Assembly (NCBI GenBank): GCA_024641135.1
Contig: JAHEDS010000013.1
Coordinates: 1 to 44,055 of the forward strand
From: Flavobacteriales bacterium
Lineage (GTDB): Bacteria; Bacteroidota; Bacteroidia; Flavobacteriales; Flavobacteriaceae
DNA: 44,055 bases
Direction of reading: 5' to 3'
This document shows, in pieces, positions 1 through 8,239 of the stretch. Numbering within the stretch: position 1 is the first letter of the stretch; every line of letters begins with the position of its first letter. The notes beneath the pieces were generated by a model. That model made no database searches. It was given only the letters and a program-made list of their open reading frames with translations, and had not been told where the DNA came from. Made by a program: the position numbers and the translations under genes.

Positions 1-1298
1 GGTATTGGATGCCAGATGTTTTTGAACGCTTTTTTTCTGATTTTGATAAAACTCCTTCAGATTATTATCATTTAGAAAAGTTAAATCCTGCCTACAGTGT
101 TTATTTTGGAGTTGATGATTATATAACAATTGAGGATACATTAGAAAAAATTCTTGTGGCCTTTGAAAAAGAAGAAAAAGGGTCTGCTGTAAAACTTCAA
201 AAATTCATTGATTCCGCTAAAAGTAATTATGACATTGCCATTAAAGACTTGGTATATAACCCTGGAGTATCTCCCTTAGAATTAGTAACATTTCAAACAG
301 CAAAAAAAATTAATCAATTTTTTAGCAATATTAAAAGAGATGTTAGAAAAGAATTTAAAAATGAAAGACTAGCCAAAATTCTAGAATTTCCAGTTCTTTT
401 TTTAGGAGCAAAACCCAGTGATACACCTTCCTTTTATAGCTTTATGAATTATGCTGATTTTGGAATGGGTACATTTCATCCAAAAAATGGCATGTATGAA
501 GTTATTCTGGCGATTGCAGCTTTAGCTAGTGAATTAGGGGTTACTATTAAAACTGAAAGTCCTATCGACAAAATTATTGTTAAAAATGGAAAAGCAACAG
601 GTATCATATCAAACGGAGAAACCATTTTAAGCGACATCGTACTTAGTGGAGCAGATTATCATCATACAGAAACCTTATTAGATAAAGATAAACGTCAATA
701 TTCAGAAAACTATTGGAGCAAAAAAACCTTTGCACCATCATCTTTATTATTTTATGTAGGGTTTGATAAAAAAATAAAAAATGTAAATCACCATACGCTC
801 TTCTTCGATGTAGATTTTGATGTACATGCAGAAGCTATTTATGATTTACCAAAATGGCCTGAAAACCCACTGTTTTACGCCAGTTTTCCAAGTAAAACAG
901 ATTCAAATTCAGCTCCAAAAGGTCAAGAAGCAGGTATATTTTTAATTCCATTAGCACCTGGTATTGAAGATACTCCAGAGTTAAGAGAGTTATATTTTGA
1001 AAAAATAATGACACGTTTTGAAAAATTAACATGTCAAAAATTAAAAAATCATATTATATTTAAGGAGTCATTTTGTATTAATGATTTTGTTAAAGATTAC
1101 AATTCATACAAAGGTAACGCGTATGGAATGGCAAACACATTAACACAAACAGCATTTTTAAGACCTAAATTAAAAAGCAAAAAAGTAAATAATTTATTTT
1201 TTACAGGTCAATTAACAGTACCAGGACCAGGAGTTCCTCCTTCCTTGATATCGGGTAAATTAGTAGCAGAATTAATAACTAAACACCATCGTTTATAA
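1..1298 (+). CDS. crtI: Phytoene desaturase CrtI (5' end outside window)
   Basis: Carotenoid desaturase of the CrtI type, an FAD enzyme that introduces double bonds into phytoene to give lycopene. The reading frame is open from the first base (codons start at base 3), so the gene begins upstream. About 431 residues are visible; full CrtI proteins are roughly 490, so the missing part should hold the N-terminal Rossmann FAD motif. The first visible residues, YWMPDVFERFF, and the C-terminal FFTGQLTVPGPGVPPSLISG segment are typical of the family. The ATG at base 9 is an internal Met, not the start. The stop is one base before crtB, so the two are surely co-transcribed. Identification is secure; whether it stops at three or four desaturations cannot be read from sequence. 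Confidence 0.93.
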   Translation, partial: YWMPDVFERFFSDFDKTPSDYYHLEKLNPAYSVYFGVDDYITIEDTLEKILVAFEKEEKGSAVKLQKFIDSAKSNYDIAIKDLVYNPGVSPLELVTFQTAKKINQFFSNIKRDVRKEFKNERLAKILEFPVLFLGAKPSDTPSFYSFMNYADFGMGTFHPKNGMYEVILAIAALASELGVTIKTESPIDKIIVKNGKATGIISNGETILSDIVLSGADYHHTETLLDKDKRQYSENYWSKKTFAPSSLLFYVGFDKKIKNVNHHTLFFDVDFDVHAEAIYDLPKWPENPLFYASFPSKTDSNSAPKGQEAGIFLIPLAPGIEDTPELRELYFEKIMTRFEKLTCQKLKNHIIFKESFCINDFVKDYNSYKGNAYGMANTLTQTAFLRPKLKSKKVNNLFFTGQLTVPGPGVPPSLISGKLVAELITKHHRL

Positions 1299-1299
1299 T

Positions 1300-2139
1300 A
1301 TGAAATCATTATTCGATAACGTTTCATACCATTGTAGTAAGATTGTCACCAAATCTTATAGCACGTCATTTTCTTTAGCAACTAAAATGCTCGCTAATTC
1401 TATTAGAGCTGATATTTATAACATTTATGGCTTCGTAAGATTTGCAGATGAAATTGTTGATTCCTTCCACGATTATGATAAAAAAACCCTTTTCAACAAC
1501 TTCACCAGGGATTTAGAAGATGCTTTAGTAAATAAAATTAGTCTAAACCCCATACTAAATTCATTTCAATATACTTATCATAAATATGGGATCGATAAAC
1601 ATCTAGTGGATTCCTTTATGGAAAGTATGCGTTTAGATTTGCATAAAACGAACTATCTAACCGAAGAAGAATTTAAAATATACATCTATGGTTCTGCAGA
1701 TGTTGTTGGTCTAATGTGCTTAAAGGTTTTTGTTAAAGGAGATAATTTAAAATATAATGAATTAAAGGAATCTGCCATGTCATTAGGGTCGGCTTTTCAA
1801 AAAGTAAATTTCTTAAGAGATTTAAAAGCTGATTACGACGGACTAGATAGGAGTTACTTTCCTAATGCCGATTTAAATAATCTTGATGAACTAGCTAAAC
1901 AGGATATTATTCAGGATATTGAACAAGATTTTGAAAAAGGTCTTCATGGAATAAAATTGCTACCGCTAGAAGCTAAATTTGGAGTTTTCATGGCCTATAG
2001 ATATTACAACCAATTATTAAAAAAATTAAAGAAAACACCAGCTTTAAAAATAAAACAAGCCAGAATACGTGTTTCAAATCATAAAAAAATTGAGCTCTTA
2101 ATGCGCAGTTATGTAAAATATCAATTAAATTTAATGTAA
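1300..2139 (+). CDS. crtB: Phytoene synthase CrtB
   Basis: Squalene/phytoene synthase family enzyme that condenses two geranylgeranyl diphosphates head to head into phytoene. The 279 residues carry both aspartate-rich Mg-diphosphate sites: DEIVD at residues 50-54 and DLKAD at 174-178, the latter inside QKVNFLRDLKADYDGLDR. The N-terminal KSYSTSFSLAT stretch is also characteristic. Length is normal for flavobacterial CrtB. Start is ATG, one base after the crtI stop; crtZ follows after nine bases, so this is the second gene visible in the carotenoid operon. The geranylgeranyl diphosphate synthase that would feed it is not in the window. Confidence 0.95.
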   Translation: MKSLFDNVSYHCSKIVTKSYSTSFSLATKMLANSIRADIYNIYGFVRFADEIVDSFHDYDKKTLFNNFTRDLEDALVNKISLNPILNSFQYTYHKYGIDKHLVDSFMESMRLDLHKTNYLTEEEFKIYIYGSADVVGLMCLKVFVKGDNLKYNELKESAMSLGSAFQKVNFLRDLKADYDGLDRSYFPNADLNNLDELAKQDIIQDIEQDFEKGLHGIKLLPLEAKFGVFMAYRYYNQLLKKLKKTPALKIKQARIRVSNHKKIELLMRSYVKYQLNLM

Positions 2140-2148
2140 ATTTAAAAT

Positions 2149-2595
2149 ATGCAAACCCTTTATTGGATATTAGTTTTTGTTACCGTTTTCTGTATTATGG
2201 AATTTATGGCTTGGTTCACACATAAATACATTATGCATGGTTTTTTATGGAGTCTTCATAAAGATCACCACAAAAAAGATCATGATAGTTGGTTTGAACG
2301 AAATGATGCTTTTTTTATTTTTTATGCAATTGTAAGTATGACCTGTTTCTATTTATGGAGTTATGAAGATATATGGTATTGCTTGCCTATAGGATTAGGG
2401 ATTATGGCTTATGGTGCTGCTTATTTTCTTGTTCACGATATTTTTATTCATCAAAGGTTTAAGTTATTTAGAAATGCAAATGGCTGGTATGCAAAGGGTG
2501 TAAGAAGAGCGCATAAAATTCATCATAAACACTTAGGAAAAGAACATGGTGAGTGCTTTGGAATGCTATTTGTTCCATTTAAATACTTCAAATAA
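2149..2595 (+). CDS. crtZ: Beta-carotene 3-hydroxylase CrtZ
   Basis: Di-iron membrane hydroxylase of the fatty-acid-hydroxylase superfamily that adds 3-hydroxyl groups to both rings of beta-carotene, giving zeaxanthin. The 148-residue protein shows the full histidine ligand set: HxxxxH at residues 25-30, HxxHH at 37-41, HxxxxH at 96-101 and HxxHHxH at 122-128. Hydrophobic segments at about 5-23 and 55-95 fit a small integral membrane protein. It sits nine bases after crtB and 19 before crtY. With crtY in the same operon, the expected end product is zeaxanthin, the usual yellow pigment of marine flavobacteria. Confidence 0.95.
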   Translation: MQTLYWILVFVTVFCIMEFMAWFTHKYIMHGFLWSLHKDHHKKDHDSWFERNDAFFIFYAIVSMTCFYLWSYEDIWYCLPIGLGIMAYGAAYFLVHDIFIHQRFKLFRNANGWYAKGVRRAHKIHHKHLGKEHGECFGMLFVPFKYFK

Positions 2596-2614
2596 TAATC
2601 ATTCCCTCAAATAG

Positions 2615-3766
2615 ATGCCTCAAACAAATCATTTCGATTATATCATTATTGGAAATGGTTTAGCTGGATTACAATTGGCCTTAAAATTTTCAAAAGACAG
2701 TTTTTTTGACAATAAGCAAATTGCTTTAATTGATTTATCAATAAAAAACACGAACGACAAAACTTGGTGTTTTTGGGAAAAAGATTCTGGAAACTGGGAT
2801 CATATAGTCTATAAAAGTTGGAATTCAACAAAATTCTTTTCTTCAAATAAGTCTATAAATCTAGATTTAGATCCTTATCAATATAAAATGATAAGGTCTT
2901 TAGATTTTTATCAAGATGCAAAAACTATAATTTCTAGAAAAAAGAATTTTCATTTTATTATTGACGAAGTAATCGACGTCAAAGAAAATAAGGGTGTCAC
3001 AATTACAACAAAAAAAAACACCTACTCTGCAAACTTTGTTTTTGATAGTCGAATCACTGAAGATTTTTTAAACAAAAAAGATAATTACACTATAATCAAT
3101 CAACATTTCAAAGGTTGGATAATTGAAACCGAAAAAGCTGTTTTTAGTCCTGAAATGTTTACAATGATGGATTATAGACTTAAAGATGGACAGCAAACTA
3201 CTTTTACTTATGTTCTGCCATTTTCAACTAAAAAAGCCTTGGTTGAATTTACCTATTTTACTGAAAAGGTTGTAAATGAACAGACATATGACCATTATTT
3301 AAAGCAATATATTTTGGATTTTTTAAAAATTGAAAAATATGAAGTCTTAGAAGTAGAAACTGGAATTATTCCTATGACAGATTTCCCTTTTGAACATTAC
3401 AATTCAGAACGTATTACTAAAATTGGTACTGCCGCGGGGTGGGTAAAAGGGTCGACTGGTTATTCATTTAAACATACAGAAAAAAAGGTTTCCAAAATCA
3501 TTGAAAATTTAAAATGTAATGACCGTGCATCTAAAAATTTAAATAATAAAAAACATCAGTTTTATGATGCCATATTTTTAAAGGTATTAAAAGATGAAAA
3601 TGATAAAGGTGAATGGATTTTTGAACAATTTTATTCTAAAAACTCCATATCAGGTATGTTTAATTTTTTAGATGAAGAATCTTCTTTCCTTGAAGAATTA
3701 AAAATTATGCATTCCTTATTTTCATTTTCATTTATAAAGGCTTTTTTTAAAACCCTATTCTTTTAA
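2615..3766 (+). CDS. crtY: Lycopene beta-cyclase CrtY
   Basis: Flavoprotein that cyclises both ends of lycopene to beta-rings. An N-terminal dinucleotide-binding motif, DYIIIGNGLAGLQLA, lies at about residues 8-22, and the family signature KTWCFWE follows near residue 50. Length (383) is normal for CrtY. The last gene of the visible carotenoid operon (order I-B-Z-Y), 19 bases after crtZ. Its last 12 bases overlap the 3' end of the oppositely oriented thioredoxin gene, so there is no room for a separate terminator. Confidence 0.92.
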   Translation: MPQTNHFDYIIIGNGLAGLQLALKFSKDSFFDNKQIALIDLSIKNTNDKTWCFWEKDSGNWDHIVYKSWNSTKFFSSNKSINLDLDPYQYKMIRSLDFYQDAKTIISRKKNFHFIIDEVIDVKENKGVTITTKKNTYSANFVFDSRITEDFLNKKDNYTIINQHFKGWIIETEKAVFSPEMFTMMDYRLKDGQQTTFTYVLPFSTKKALVEFTYFTEKVVNEQTYDHYLKQYILDFLKIEKYEVLEVETGIIPMTDFPFEHYNSERITKIGTAAGWVKGSTGYSFKHTEKKVSKIIENLKCNDRASKNLNNKKHQFYDAIFLKVLKDENDKGEWIFEQFYSKNSISGMFNFLDEESSFLEELKIMHSLFSFSFIKAFFKTLFF

Positions 3767-4318
3767 GAGATTATCAATTGCATTTCTAACTTTCTCACTA
3801 TTCCAATTAGCAGCACCGGTTTCATCAATAATTATTTTACCTGTTTTATCTATTAAAAATGTTCTTGGTATTGTTGATACATCAAATAAATTGGCATTAA
3901 AAGACAATGGCCTAAATATTTCAAAAGAATAATTGTTTTCGTTTAAAAATTTATTGATTTCTATATACGGATCATTTGTTACCAGTAAAAATTCGATCTT
4001 ATCATTATAATCATCATAAAGTTTTTGAATACTTGGCATTTCTGCTATACAAGGCGGACACCAGGTGGCCCAAAAATTTACAAAGACAACTTTCCCTTTC
4101 GTATCTTCAAAATCATATACATTTCCTTCTTCATCTTTTAATTTCCAGTTATAATTCTTCAGGGTTTTCTGTTTATCATTTTTTTCAATTGACGGACTTA
4201 TTAATGCCATGCCTTTGTTTAAAAAAACCTGAATCGGTTTTCTTGTTTGAGGAATTACCAAAATTGCTATAACAATTAAAAAAATAAGGTTGCTAATTTG
4301 AGATTTAGATAGCTTCAT
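3755..4318 (-). CDS. TlpA-like membrane-anchored thiol-disulfide oxidoreductase
   Basis: Redoxin of the AhpC/TSA-TlpA type, 187 residues. One N-terminal hydrophobic segment (about residues 9-24) should anchor it in the inner membrane with the thioredoxin fold outside. The fold carries FWATWCPPC with the active pair at Cys87 and Cys90; the CPPC form is typical of TlpA/ResA-like reductases. The later cis-Pro region reads STIPRTFLID. Likely role is reduction of periplasmic disulfides, for example in cytochrome maturation, but the partner is not evident. It converges on crtY with a 12-base overlap of the 3' ends. I saw no TAnnTTTG element in front of it. Confidence 0.85.
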   Translation of the reverse strand: MKLSKSQISNLIFLIVIAILVIPQTRKPIQVFLNKGMALISPSIEKNDKQKTLKNYNWKLKDEEGNVYDFEDTKGKVVFVNFWATWCPPCIAEMPSIQKLYDDYNDKIEFLLVTNDPYIEINKFLNENNYSFEIFRPLSFNANLFDVSTIPRTFLIDKTGKIIIDETGAANWNSEKVRNAIDNLLKE

Positions 4319-4378
4319 ATAAAAAATATAAAAATAAATTTCAAGTGTAAGTTACTAACAAATTTAAGAACAAAGCAT

Positions 4379-4403
4379 AAAAAAACCTCCAGTATTTAGG
4401 AGG
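4379..4403 (-). terminator. Rho-independent terminator after the DUF5606 gene
   Basis: Read on minus, CCTCC-loop-GGAGG (4386-4403) is followed by a run of seven T (complement of 4379-4385). It lies 24 bases past the stop of the DUF5606 gene. The stem is only five base pairs but all but one are G-C. Confidence 0.65.
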
Positions 4404-4426
4404 CTCTTTTTATAATTGTTTCATGT

Positions 4427-4852
4427 TTATTCTTCTTCGCCAGTATTATCAGCACTTCCAGCTTCTAACGTATCAAAAAAATTATTTTCTTGTAATAGAT
4501 TGTACCACTGTACTACTTTCTTTATATCACTAACATAAACTCTGTCTTCATCATAATCTGGCAAAACGTCAAAGAAAAACTCTTCAAGTTTATCTTTACT
4601 ATCTTTTGGACTCACGCTGGTTTGTTGGCCATTTTCTTTTTCTTTAATTTTTAAAAACACCTCTTTTAAAGGCACCTCTTCGGTTAAAGTATAAATAGCA
4701 ATTTCACTCAAAACACTTACATTTTGTTGCACATTCACAGATAAACGTTTTTTATCCATTAAAGACTCAGCAACAAACCCTGCTCGCGTTTGAGTTATAA
4801 GTTTAAATAAACCTGGTTTTCCTGCAATAGCTATAATTTTTTCTAAGCTCAT
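4427..4852 (-). CDS. DUF5606 family protein
   Basis: Conserved Bacteroidota protein of unknown function, recognised by the opening LEKIIAIAGKPGLFKLI and the following segment with AESLMDKKRLSV. 141 residues, no signal peptide or membrane segment, so cytoplasmic. The C-terminus is acidic and probably disordered. It follows peptide deformylase (53-base gap) and ruvX on the same strand, an arrangement that suggests a housekeeping role tied to translation or ribosome-linked processes; this is inference from context only. A terminator sits directly downstream, so it ends the transcription unit. Confidence 0.82.
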   Translation of the reverse strand: MSLEKIIAIAGKPGLFKLITQTRAGFVAESLMDKKRLSVNVQQNVSVLSEIAIYTLTEEVPLKEVFLKIKEKENGQQTSVSPKDSKDKLEEFFFDVLPDYDEDRVYVSDIKKVVQWYNLLQENNFFDTLEAGSADNTGEEE

Positions 4853-4905
4853 AAATTAATTTTAAAAAGGGCAAATATCACATGTTTAAGAGTGTCTTGC
4901 AAGTA

Positions 4906-5496
4906 TTATCGTTTCTTTTTTTGATCTGGAAAACGCATTCGGTAATCCACATTTATTTTACCTTTTGAAATATTGGTTAATCGTGATTTTATTAATCGCT
5001 TTTTAAATGCTGAAAGCCTATCTGTAAACAATATTCCGTCAATATGATCATACTCATGCTGTATAACCCTTGCAATTAAACCCTCAAATTCCTCGCTATG
5101 TTTCTTAAAGTTTTCGTCAACATATTCAATGGTAAGTTTTGGCTGTCTAAACACGTCTTCTCTAACATCTGGAATACTCAAGCATCCTTCATTAAAAGCC
5201 CATTCATCCCCTTCTTCATTAATTATTTTAGCATTAATAAACACTTTCTTAAAATCCTTAAGTGTATTTCTTTCTTCTTCTGTTAAATCATCATCCTCAG
5301 AAAATGGAGAAGTATCAATCACAAATAATCGAATAGGCAATCCAATTTGAGGCGCAGCCAATCCAACACCTAGTGCATTATACATGGTCTCAAACATGTT
5401 TTCAATAAGTGTATCAAGATTTGGATAATCTTGAGTAATTGGCGTTCCCATTTTCTTTAAAACTACATCGCCATATGCTACAATAGGTAAAATCAT
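4906..5496 (-). CDS. def: Peptide deformylase
   Basis: Metalloenzyme that removes the formyl group from the N-terminal methionine of nascent proteins. All three family motifs are present: GLAAPQ at residues 45-50, EGCLS with metal ligand Cys105, and QHEYDH with His147, catalytic Glu148 and His151. The 196-residue length includes an acidic insertion around residues 66-82 (SEDDDLTEEE), a variation seen in this phylum. Start is the ATG at 5496; a TAnnTTTG element lies 23 bases upstream. Located between ruvX and the DUF5606 gene on the same strand. Confidence 0.96.
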   Translation of the reverse strand: MILPIVAYGDVVLKKMGTPITQDYPNLDTLIENMFETMYNALGVGLAAPQIGLPIRLFVIDTSPFSEDDDLTEEERNTLKDFKKVFINAKIINEEGDEWAFNEGCLSIPDVREDVFRQPKLTIEYVDENFKKHSEEFEGLIARVIQHEYDHIDGILFTDRLSAFKKRLIKSRLTNISKGKINVDYRMRFPDQKKKR

Positions 5497-5519
5497 GGTT
5501 GTTTTTTACAAATTTTATG

Positions 5520-5527
5520 CAAAAATA
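5520..5527 (-). promoter_or_regulatory. Putative -7 promoter element for def
   Basis: On minus the sequence reads TATTTTTG, matching the Bacteroidota TAnnTTTG consensus, 23 bases before the def start codon. No clear -33 TTTG was seen. Confidence 0.55.
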
Positions 5528-5587
5528 CAATACTTAGTATTTAAACTTATCATTTAATCAAAAAAAACTAAAAGTTTAGATTAAAAG

Positions 5588-5998
5588 TTACTTTGAGTAT
5601 AAATAACTCTGAAGAATAAGAGTCGCACTAATTTCATCAATAAGAGCTTTATTTTTTCTTTGATTTTTTTTCAATCCACTATCAATCATCGTTTGAAAAG
5701 CCATTTTTGAGGTGAATCGCTCATCCACTCTTTTGATAGGTATATTTGGAAATACTTTTTCTAACTTTTTAATAAAAGGAATAATAAATGCTTCACTTTC
5801 TGAAGCCTCATTATTCAATTGCTTAGGTTCTCCTATTAAGAATAATTCGATGGTCTCCTGTTTACAATACTCTTGCAAAAAAGTAATAAGTTGAGGCGTC
5901 GAAACTGTTGTAAGACCAGAAGCAATTATCTGTAACTCGTCTGTTACCGCTAATCCTGTTCTTTTTAATCCGTAATCAATAGCTAAAATACGCGCCAT
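5588..5998 (-). CDS. ruvX: YqgF/RuvX, putative pre-16S rRNA nuclease
   Basis: RNase H-fold protein of the YqgF family, implicated in maturing the 5' end of 16S rRNA (older annotation: Holliday junction resolvase). 136 residues, the usual length. Visible motifs: ILAIDYGLKRTGLA at residues 4-17 with catalytic Asp8, GEPKQLN in the middle, VDERFTS, and the C-terminal ALIDEISATLILQSYL. A TAnnTTTG element precedes the ATG by 14 bases. First gene of a minus-strand group with def and the DUF5606 gene. Confidence 0.92.
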   Translation of the reverse strand: MARILAIDYGLKRTGLAVTDELQIIASGLTTVSTPQLITFLQEYCKQETIELFLIGEPKQLNNEASESEAFIIPFIKKLEKVFPNIPIKRVDERFTSKMAFQTMIDSGLKKNQRKNKALIDEISATLILQSYLYSK

Positions 5999-6012
5999 AA
6001 ATAATTTTTAAG

Positions 6013-6020
6013 CAAAAATA
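6013..6020 (-). promoter_or_regulatory. Putative -7 promoter element for ruvX
   Basis: On minus TATTTTTG (TAnnTTTG consensus), 14 bases before the ruvX ATG, giving a very short leader. Confidence 0.6.
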
Positions 6021-6026
6021 GACAAT

Positions 6027-6054
6027 AAAAAAAAGGTTGTCAATACTGACAACC
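6027..6054 (-). terminator. Rho-independent terminator after the small secreted-protein gene
   Basis: Perfect eight-base-pair stem GGTTGTCA / TGACAACC (6035-6054) with a four-base loop. On minus it is followed by eight T (complement of 6027-6034). It lies 34 bases beyond the stop of the minus-strand gene ending at 6089 and directly upstream of the ruvX promoter. Confidence 0.82.
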
Positions 6055-6088
6055 CCTTTTAAAAATTTTGGATATGAATTTTTAAAAA

Positions 6089-6373
6089 TTAAGCTAGTTC
6101 CTCTATTTTAAATTTAGGAAATAACAAGTTTATATTTTGAACGTTTCTTATTTGATTTAAATAAATTCTAATATCGCTATTTCCTGCAATAACTTCTACC
6201 GATTGAGATTCGTTATTTAAAGATGTAGATACTTCATTAGCGTTTTCAGAAACAGAATTATTTACAGTAATTTCATTAACAGTTACTACTTTAACTTCTT
6301 TAGAATCTTCTTGTGCGTTTGCAACTGAAAAAGAAAGTAATAATATTAATAAGATGTAAAAATTTGTTTTCAT
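6089..6373 (-). CDS. Small exported protein of unknown function
   Basis: I do not recognise the family. Using the ATG at 6373 gives 94 residues with a clean signal peptide, MKTNFYILLILLLSFSVANA, ending before QED. An upstream in-frame ATG at 6412 would put 13 polar residues ahead of it and would lie upstream of the -7 element at 6398-6405, so I reject it. The mature part (about 73 residues) is rich in Asn, Ser, Glu and Val, has no Cys and ends in a hydrophobic segment with NINLLFPKFKIEE. It stands alone between ruvX and dapD with its own promoter and terminator. Confidence 0.7.
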   Translation of the reverse strand: MKTNFYILLILLLSFSVANAQEDSKEVKVVTVNEITVNNSVSENANEVSTSLNNESQSVEVIAGNSDIRIYLNQIRNVQNINLLFPKFKIEELA

Positions 6374-6397
6374 ATGACTTGTGTTATTTTGATGAGA

Positions 6398-6405
6398 CAA
6401 ATATA
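6398..6405 (-). promoter_or_regulatory. Putative -7 promoter element for the small secreted-protein gene
   Basis: On minus TATATTTG (TAnnTTTG consensus), 24 bases before the preferred ATG at 6373. It supports that start over the one at 6412. Confidence 0.55.
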
Positions 6406-6672
6406 GATACACATAAAGGCTATTGCATAATAAATTAGTTGTAACCGCCTAGATTTTCGTTTATTAGAGATATGACAATTTTTGACGATGAATAGACAAA
6501 ACAGCTCCTTTTACCGCTCAAATTGAAGTAAAATGCATTTTAACGTTAAAATTATTTCCTTTAGAGATAAAATGACTATTTCATACAAATAAAAATTATC
6601 AGTTTTTGTGTATTTCGACCGTCATTCAAATTTATATTATGCCGTGAAACTTTTTATATTAAACTTAGATAG

Positions 6673-6680
6673 TATCTTTG
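6673..6680 (+). promoter_or_regulatory. Putative -7 promoter element for dapD
   Basis: TATCTTTG, an exact TAnnTTTG match, 18 bases before the dapD ATG at 6699. It overlaps the TTG at 6678, which argues against that TTG as a start codon. Confidence 0.65.
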
Positions 6681-6698
6681 CTAAAAAGAAATTTAGAG

Positions 6699-7514
6699 AT
6701 GACACAATTACAACAAACTATAGAAAAAGCTTGGGAAAACAGAGCGCTTTTAAAAGATAATGAAACAACATCTGCCATTAGAGAAGTAATTTCTTTATTA
6801 GATTCTGGAATATTAAGAGTAGCTGAACCAACAACAAATGGTTGGCAGGTTAACGAATGGATAAAAAAAGCAGTGGTTTTATACTTTCCAATACAAGCAA
6901 TGCAAACTATTGAGGTTGGACCGTTTGAATTTCATGATAAAATCCCCTTAAAAACAGGATATGCTGAAAAAGGTATTAGGGTTGTACCACATGCAGTTGC
7001 TAGACATGGAGCTTATATCTCAAAAGGCACTATTTTAATGCCAAGCTATGTTAATATTGGAGCTTATGTGGATGAAGGCACCATGGTTGATACGTGGGCA
7101 ACTGTTGGAAGTTGTGCTCAAATTGGTAAAAATGTACATTTATCTGGCGGTGTTGGTATTGGTGGGGTTTTAGAACCATTGCAAGCTGCACCGGTTATTA
7201 TTGAAGATAACGTATTTGTTGGCTCAAGATGTATTGTGGTTGAAGGTGTACGTGTTGAAACCGAAGCTGTTTTAGGTGCAAACGTAGTTTTGACAATGAG
7301 TACTAAAATTATTGACGTAACTGGTGATACACCTATTGAAATGAAAGGTCGTGTTCCAGCGCGTTCGGTAGTAATTCCTGGAAGTTATACCAAAAAATTT
7401 GCAGCTGGCGAATACCAAGTGCCATGTGCATTAATTATTGGTAAACGTAAAGAAAGTACCGATAAAAAAACATCATTAAACAATGCACTTCGTGAAAATG
7501 ATGTTGCTGTTTAA
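6699..7514 (+). CDS. dapD: 2,3,4,5-tetrahydropyridine-2,6-dicarboxylate N-succinyltransferase
   Basis: Succinylates tetrahydrodipicolinate in the succinylase branch of diaminopimelate/lysine synthesis, supplying meso-diaminopimelate for peptidoglycan. 271 residues from the ATG at 6699 (MTQLQQTIEKAWENR), the normal length. The central left-handed beta-helix of hexapeptide repeats is clear, including GAYVDEGTMVDTWATVGSCA and the HLSGGVGIGGVLEP turn. The C-terminal domain ends KTSLNNALREND. A TTG 21 bases upstream would extend the frame but overlaps the promoter. The lysA-type decarboxylase at 33739 is another step of the same pathway. Confidence 0.96.
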   Translation: MTQLQQTIEKAWENRALLKDNETTSAIREVISLLDSGILRVAEPTTNGWQVNEWIKKAVVLYFPIQAMQTIEVGPFEFHDKIPLKTGYAEKGIRVVPHAVARHGAYISKGTILMPSYVNIGAYVDEGTMVDTWATVGSCAQIGKNVHLSGGVGIGGVLEPLQAAPVIIEDNVFVGSRCIVVEGVRVETEAVLGANVVLTMSTKIIDVTGDTPIEMKGRVPARSVVIPGSYTKKFAAGEYQVPCALIIGKRKESTDKKTSLNNALRENDVAV

Positions 7515-7557
7515 TTAAACTAATAAAGCATACAAAAATTAATATTAAACATAACTA

Positions 7558-8238
7558 ATGAAAATTATAATTCTTGCTGCTGGTATTGGCTCCAGACTCG
7601 GAAATCCATTTCCAAAACCCTTAACTCCATTAAAAAATGGTAAGAGTATTATGCAAATGCAGACCGAACATATTGCTTCTAAATTTAATGTTGATGACAT
7701 CAGTGTGGTAGTGGGTTTTAAAAAGGATTTAATTATGGAGCGTTTTCCTGAACTCACTTACATTTATAATCCTATTTTTGATAGAACAAATACTTCCAAA
7801 AGCTTATTGCAAGCCCTAAAAAAATATAGGAACGAACCTGTATTATGGTTTAATGGTGATGTTGTATTTGATGAAAATCTATTAAATATTTTACTTCCCC
7901 ATATAAAAGATAACAGTTCATTTGTTGCAGTCAATACTAGTAAAGTTGGTGAAGAAGAAGTAAAATACACACTTAAAAAAGGATATATTAACGAATTGTC
8001 AAAAAAAGTAAAAAATGCATTGGGTGAAGCGGTTGGCATCAACTTCATATCATCAAACGATATTAAGAAATTTATCACTAGACTGGAAGAATGCGATGAC
8101 AATGACTATTTTGAAAGAGGCTTGGAACTAGCCATCGAAAAAGATGAAATACAAGTAAAAGCTGTAGATATTTCAGCCTATAATTGTATGGAAATTGATT
8201 TTTTAGAGGATTTGGAAAACGTAAATAATCTGTTATAG
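7558..8238 (+). CDS. LicC-like (phospho-alcohol/sugar) nucleotidyltransferase
   Basis: NTP-transferase of the GT-A-like fold that activates a phosphorylated alcohol or sugar. The 226 residues start with IIILAAGIGSRLGNPFPK (nucleotide-binding loop with Lys20), and a metal-binding region WFNGDVVFDE lies near residue 100. Short length and the ending with MEIDFLEDLENV resemble LicC-type CTP:phosphocholine cytidylyltransferases more than the 290-residue glucose-1-phosphate enzymes. The next gene, one base downstream, is a CDP-glycerol-type phosphotransferase, so a CDP-linked phospho-alcohol (choline, glycerol, ribitol or a phosphonate) is the likely product. That substrate is inference; family placement is good. 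Confidence 0.75.
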   Translation: MKIIILAAGIGSRLGNPFPKPLTPLKNGKSIMQMQTEHIASKFNVDDISVVVGFKKDLIMERFPELTYIYNPIFDRTNTSKSLLQALKKYRNEPVLWFNGDVVFDENLLNILLPHIKDNSSFVAVNTSKVGEEEVKYTLKKGYINELSKKVKNALGEAVGINFISSNDIKKFITRLEECDDNDYFERGLELAIEKDEIQVKAVDISAYNCMEIDFLEDLENVNNLL

Positions 8239-8239
8239 A

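Larger units (their letters stand above)
6374..6698. other. Intergenic region between divergent genes
   Basis: 325 bases between the minus-strand small secreted protein and dapD. It holds the two divergent -7 elements (6398-6405 minus, 6673-6680 plus). The middle is AT-rich with no ORF longer than a few codons and no tRNA-like or other clear structured element that I can see. Confidence 0.6.

Noticed and set aside
3976-4272. 98-residue open frame on plus over the TlpA-like gene
   Set aside because: The minus strand has an intact thioredoxin with CPPC; the plus frame has no recognisable features.
6678-6698. Upstream TTG extension of dapD
   Set aside because: Overlaps the -7 promoter element; family proteins begin at the ATG at 6699.
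7764-8102. 112-residue open frame on minus within the LicC-like gene
   Set aside because: Shadow of the nucleotidyltransferase, which shows conserved motifs.
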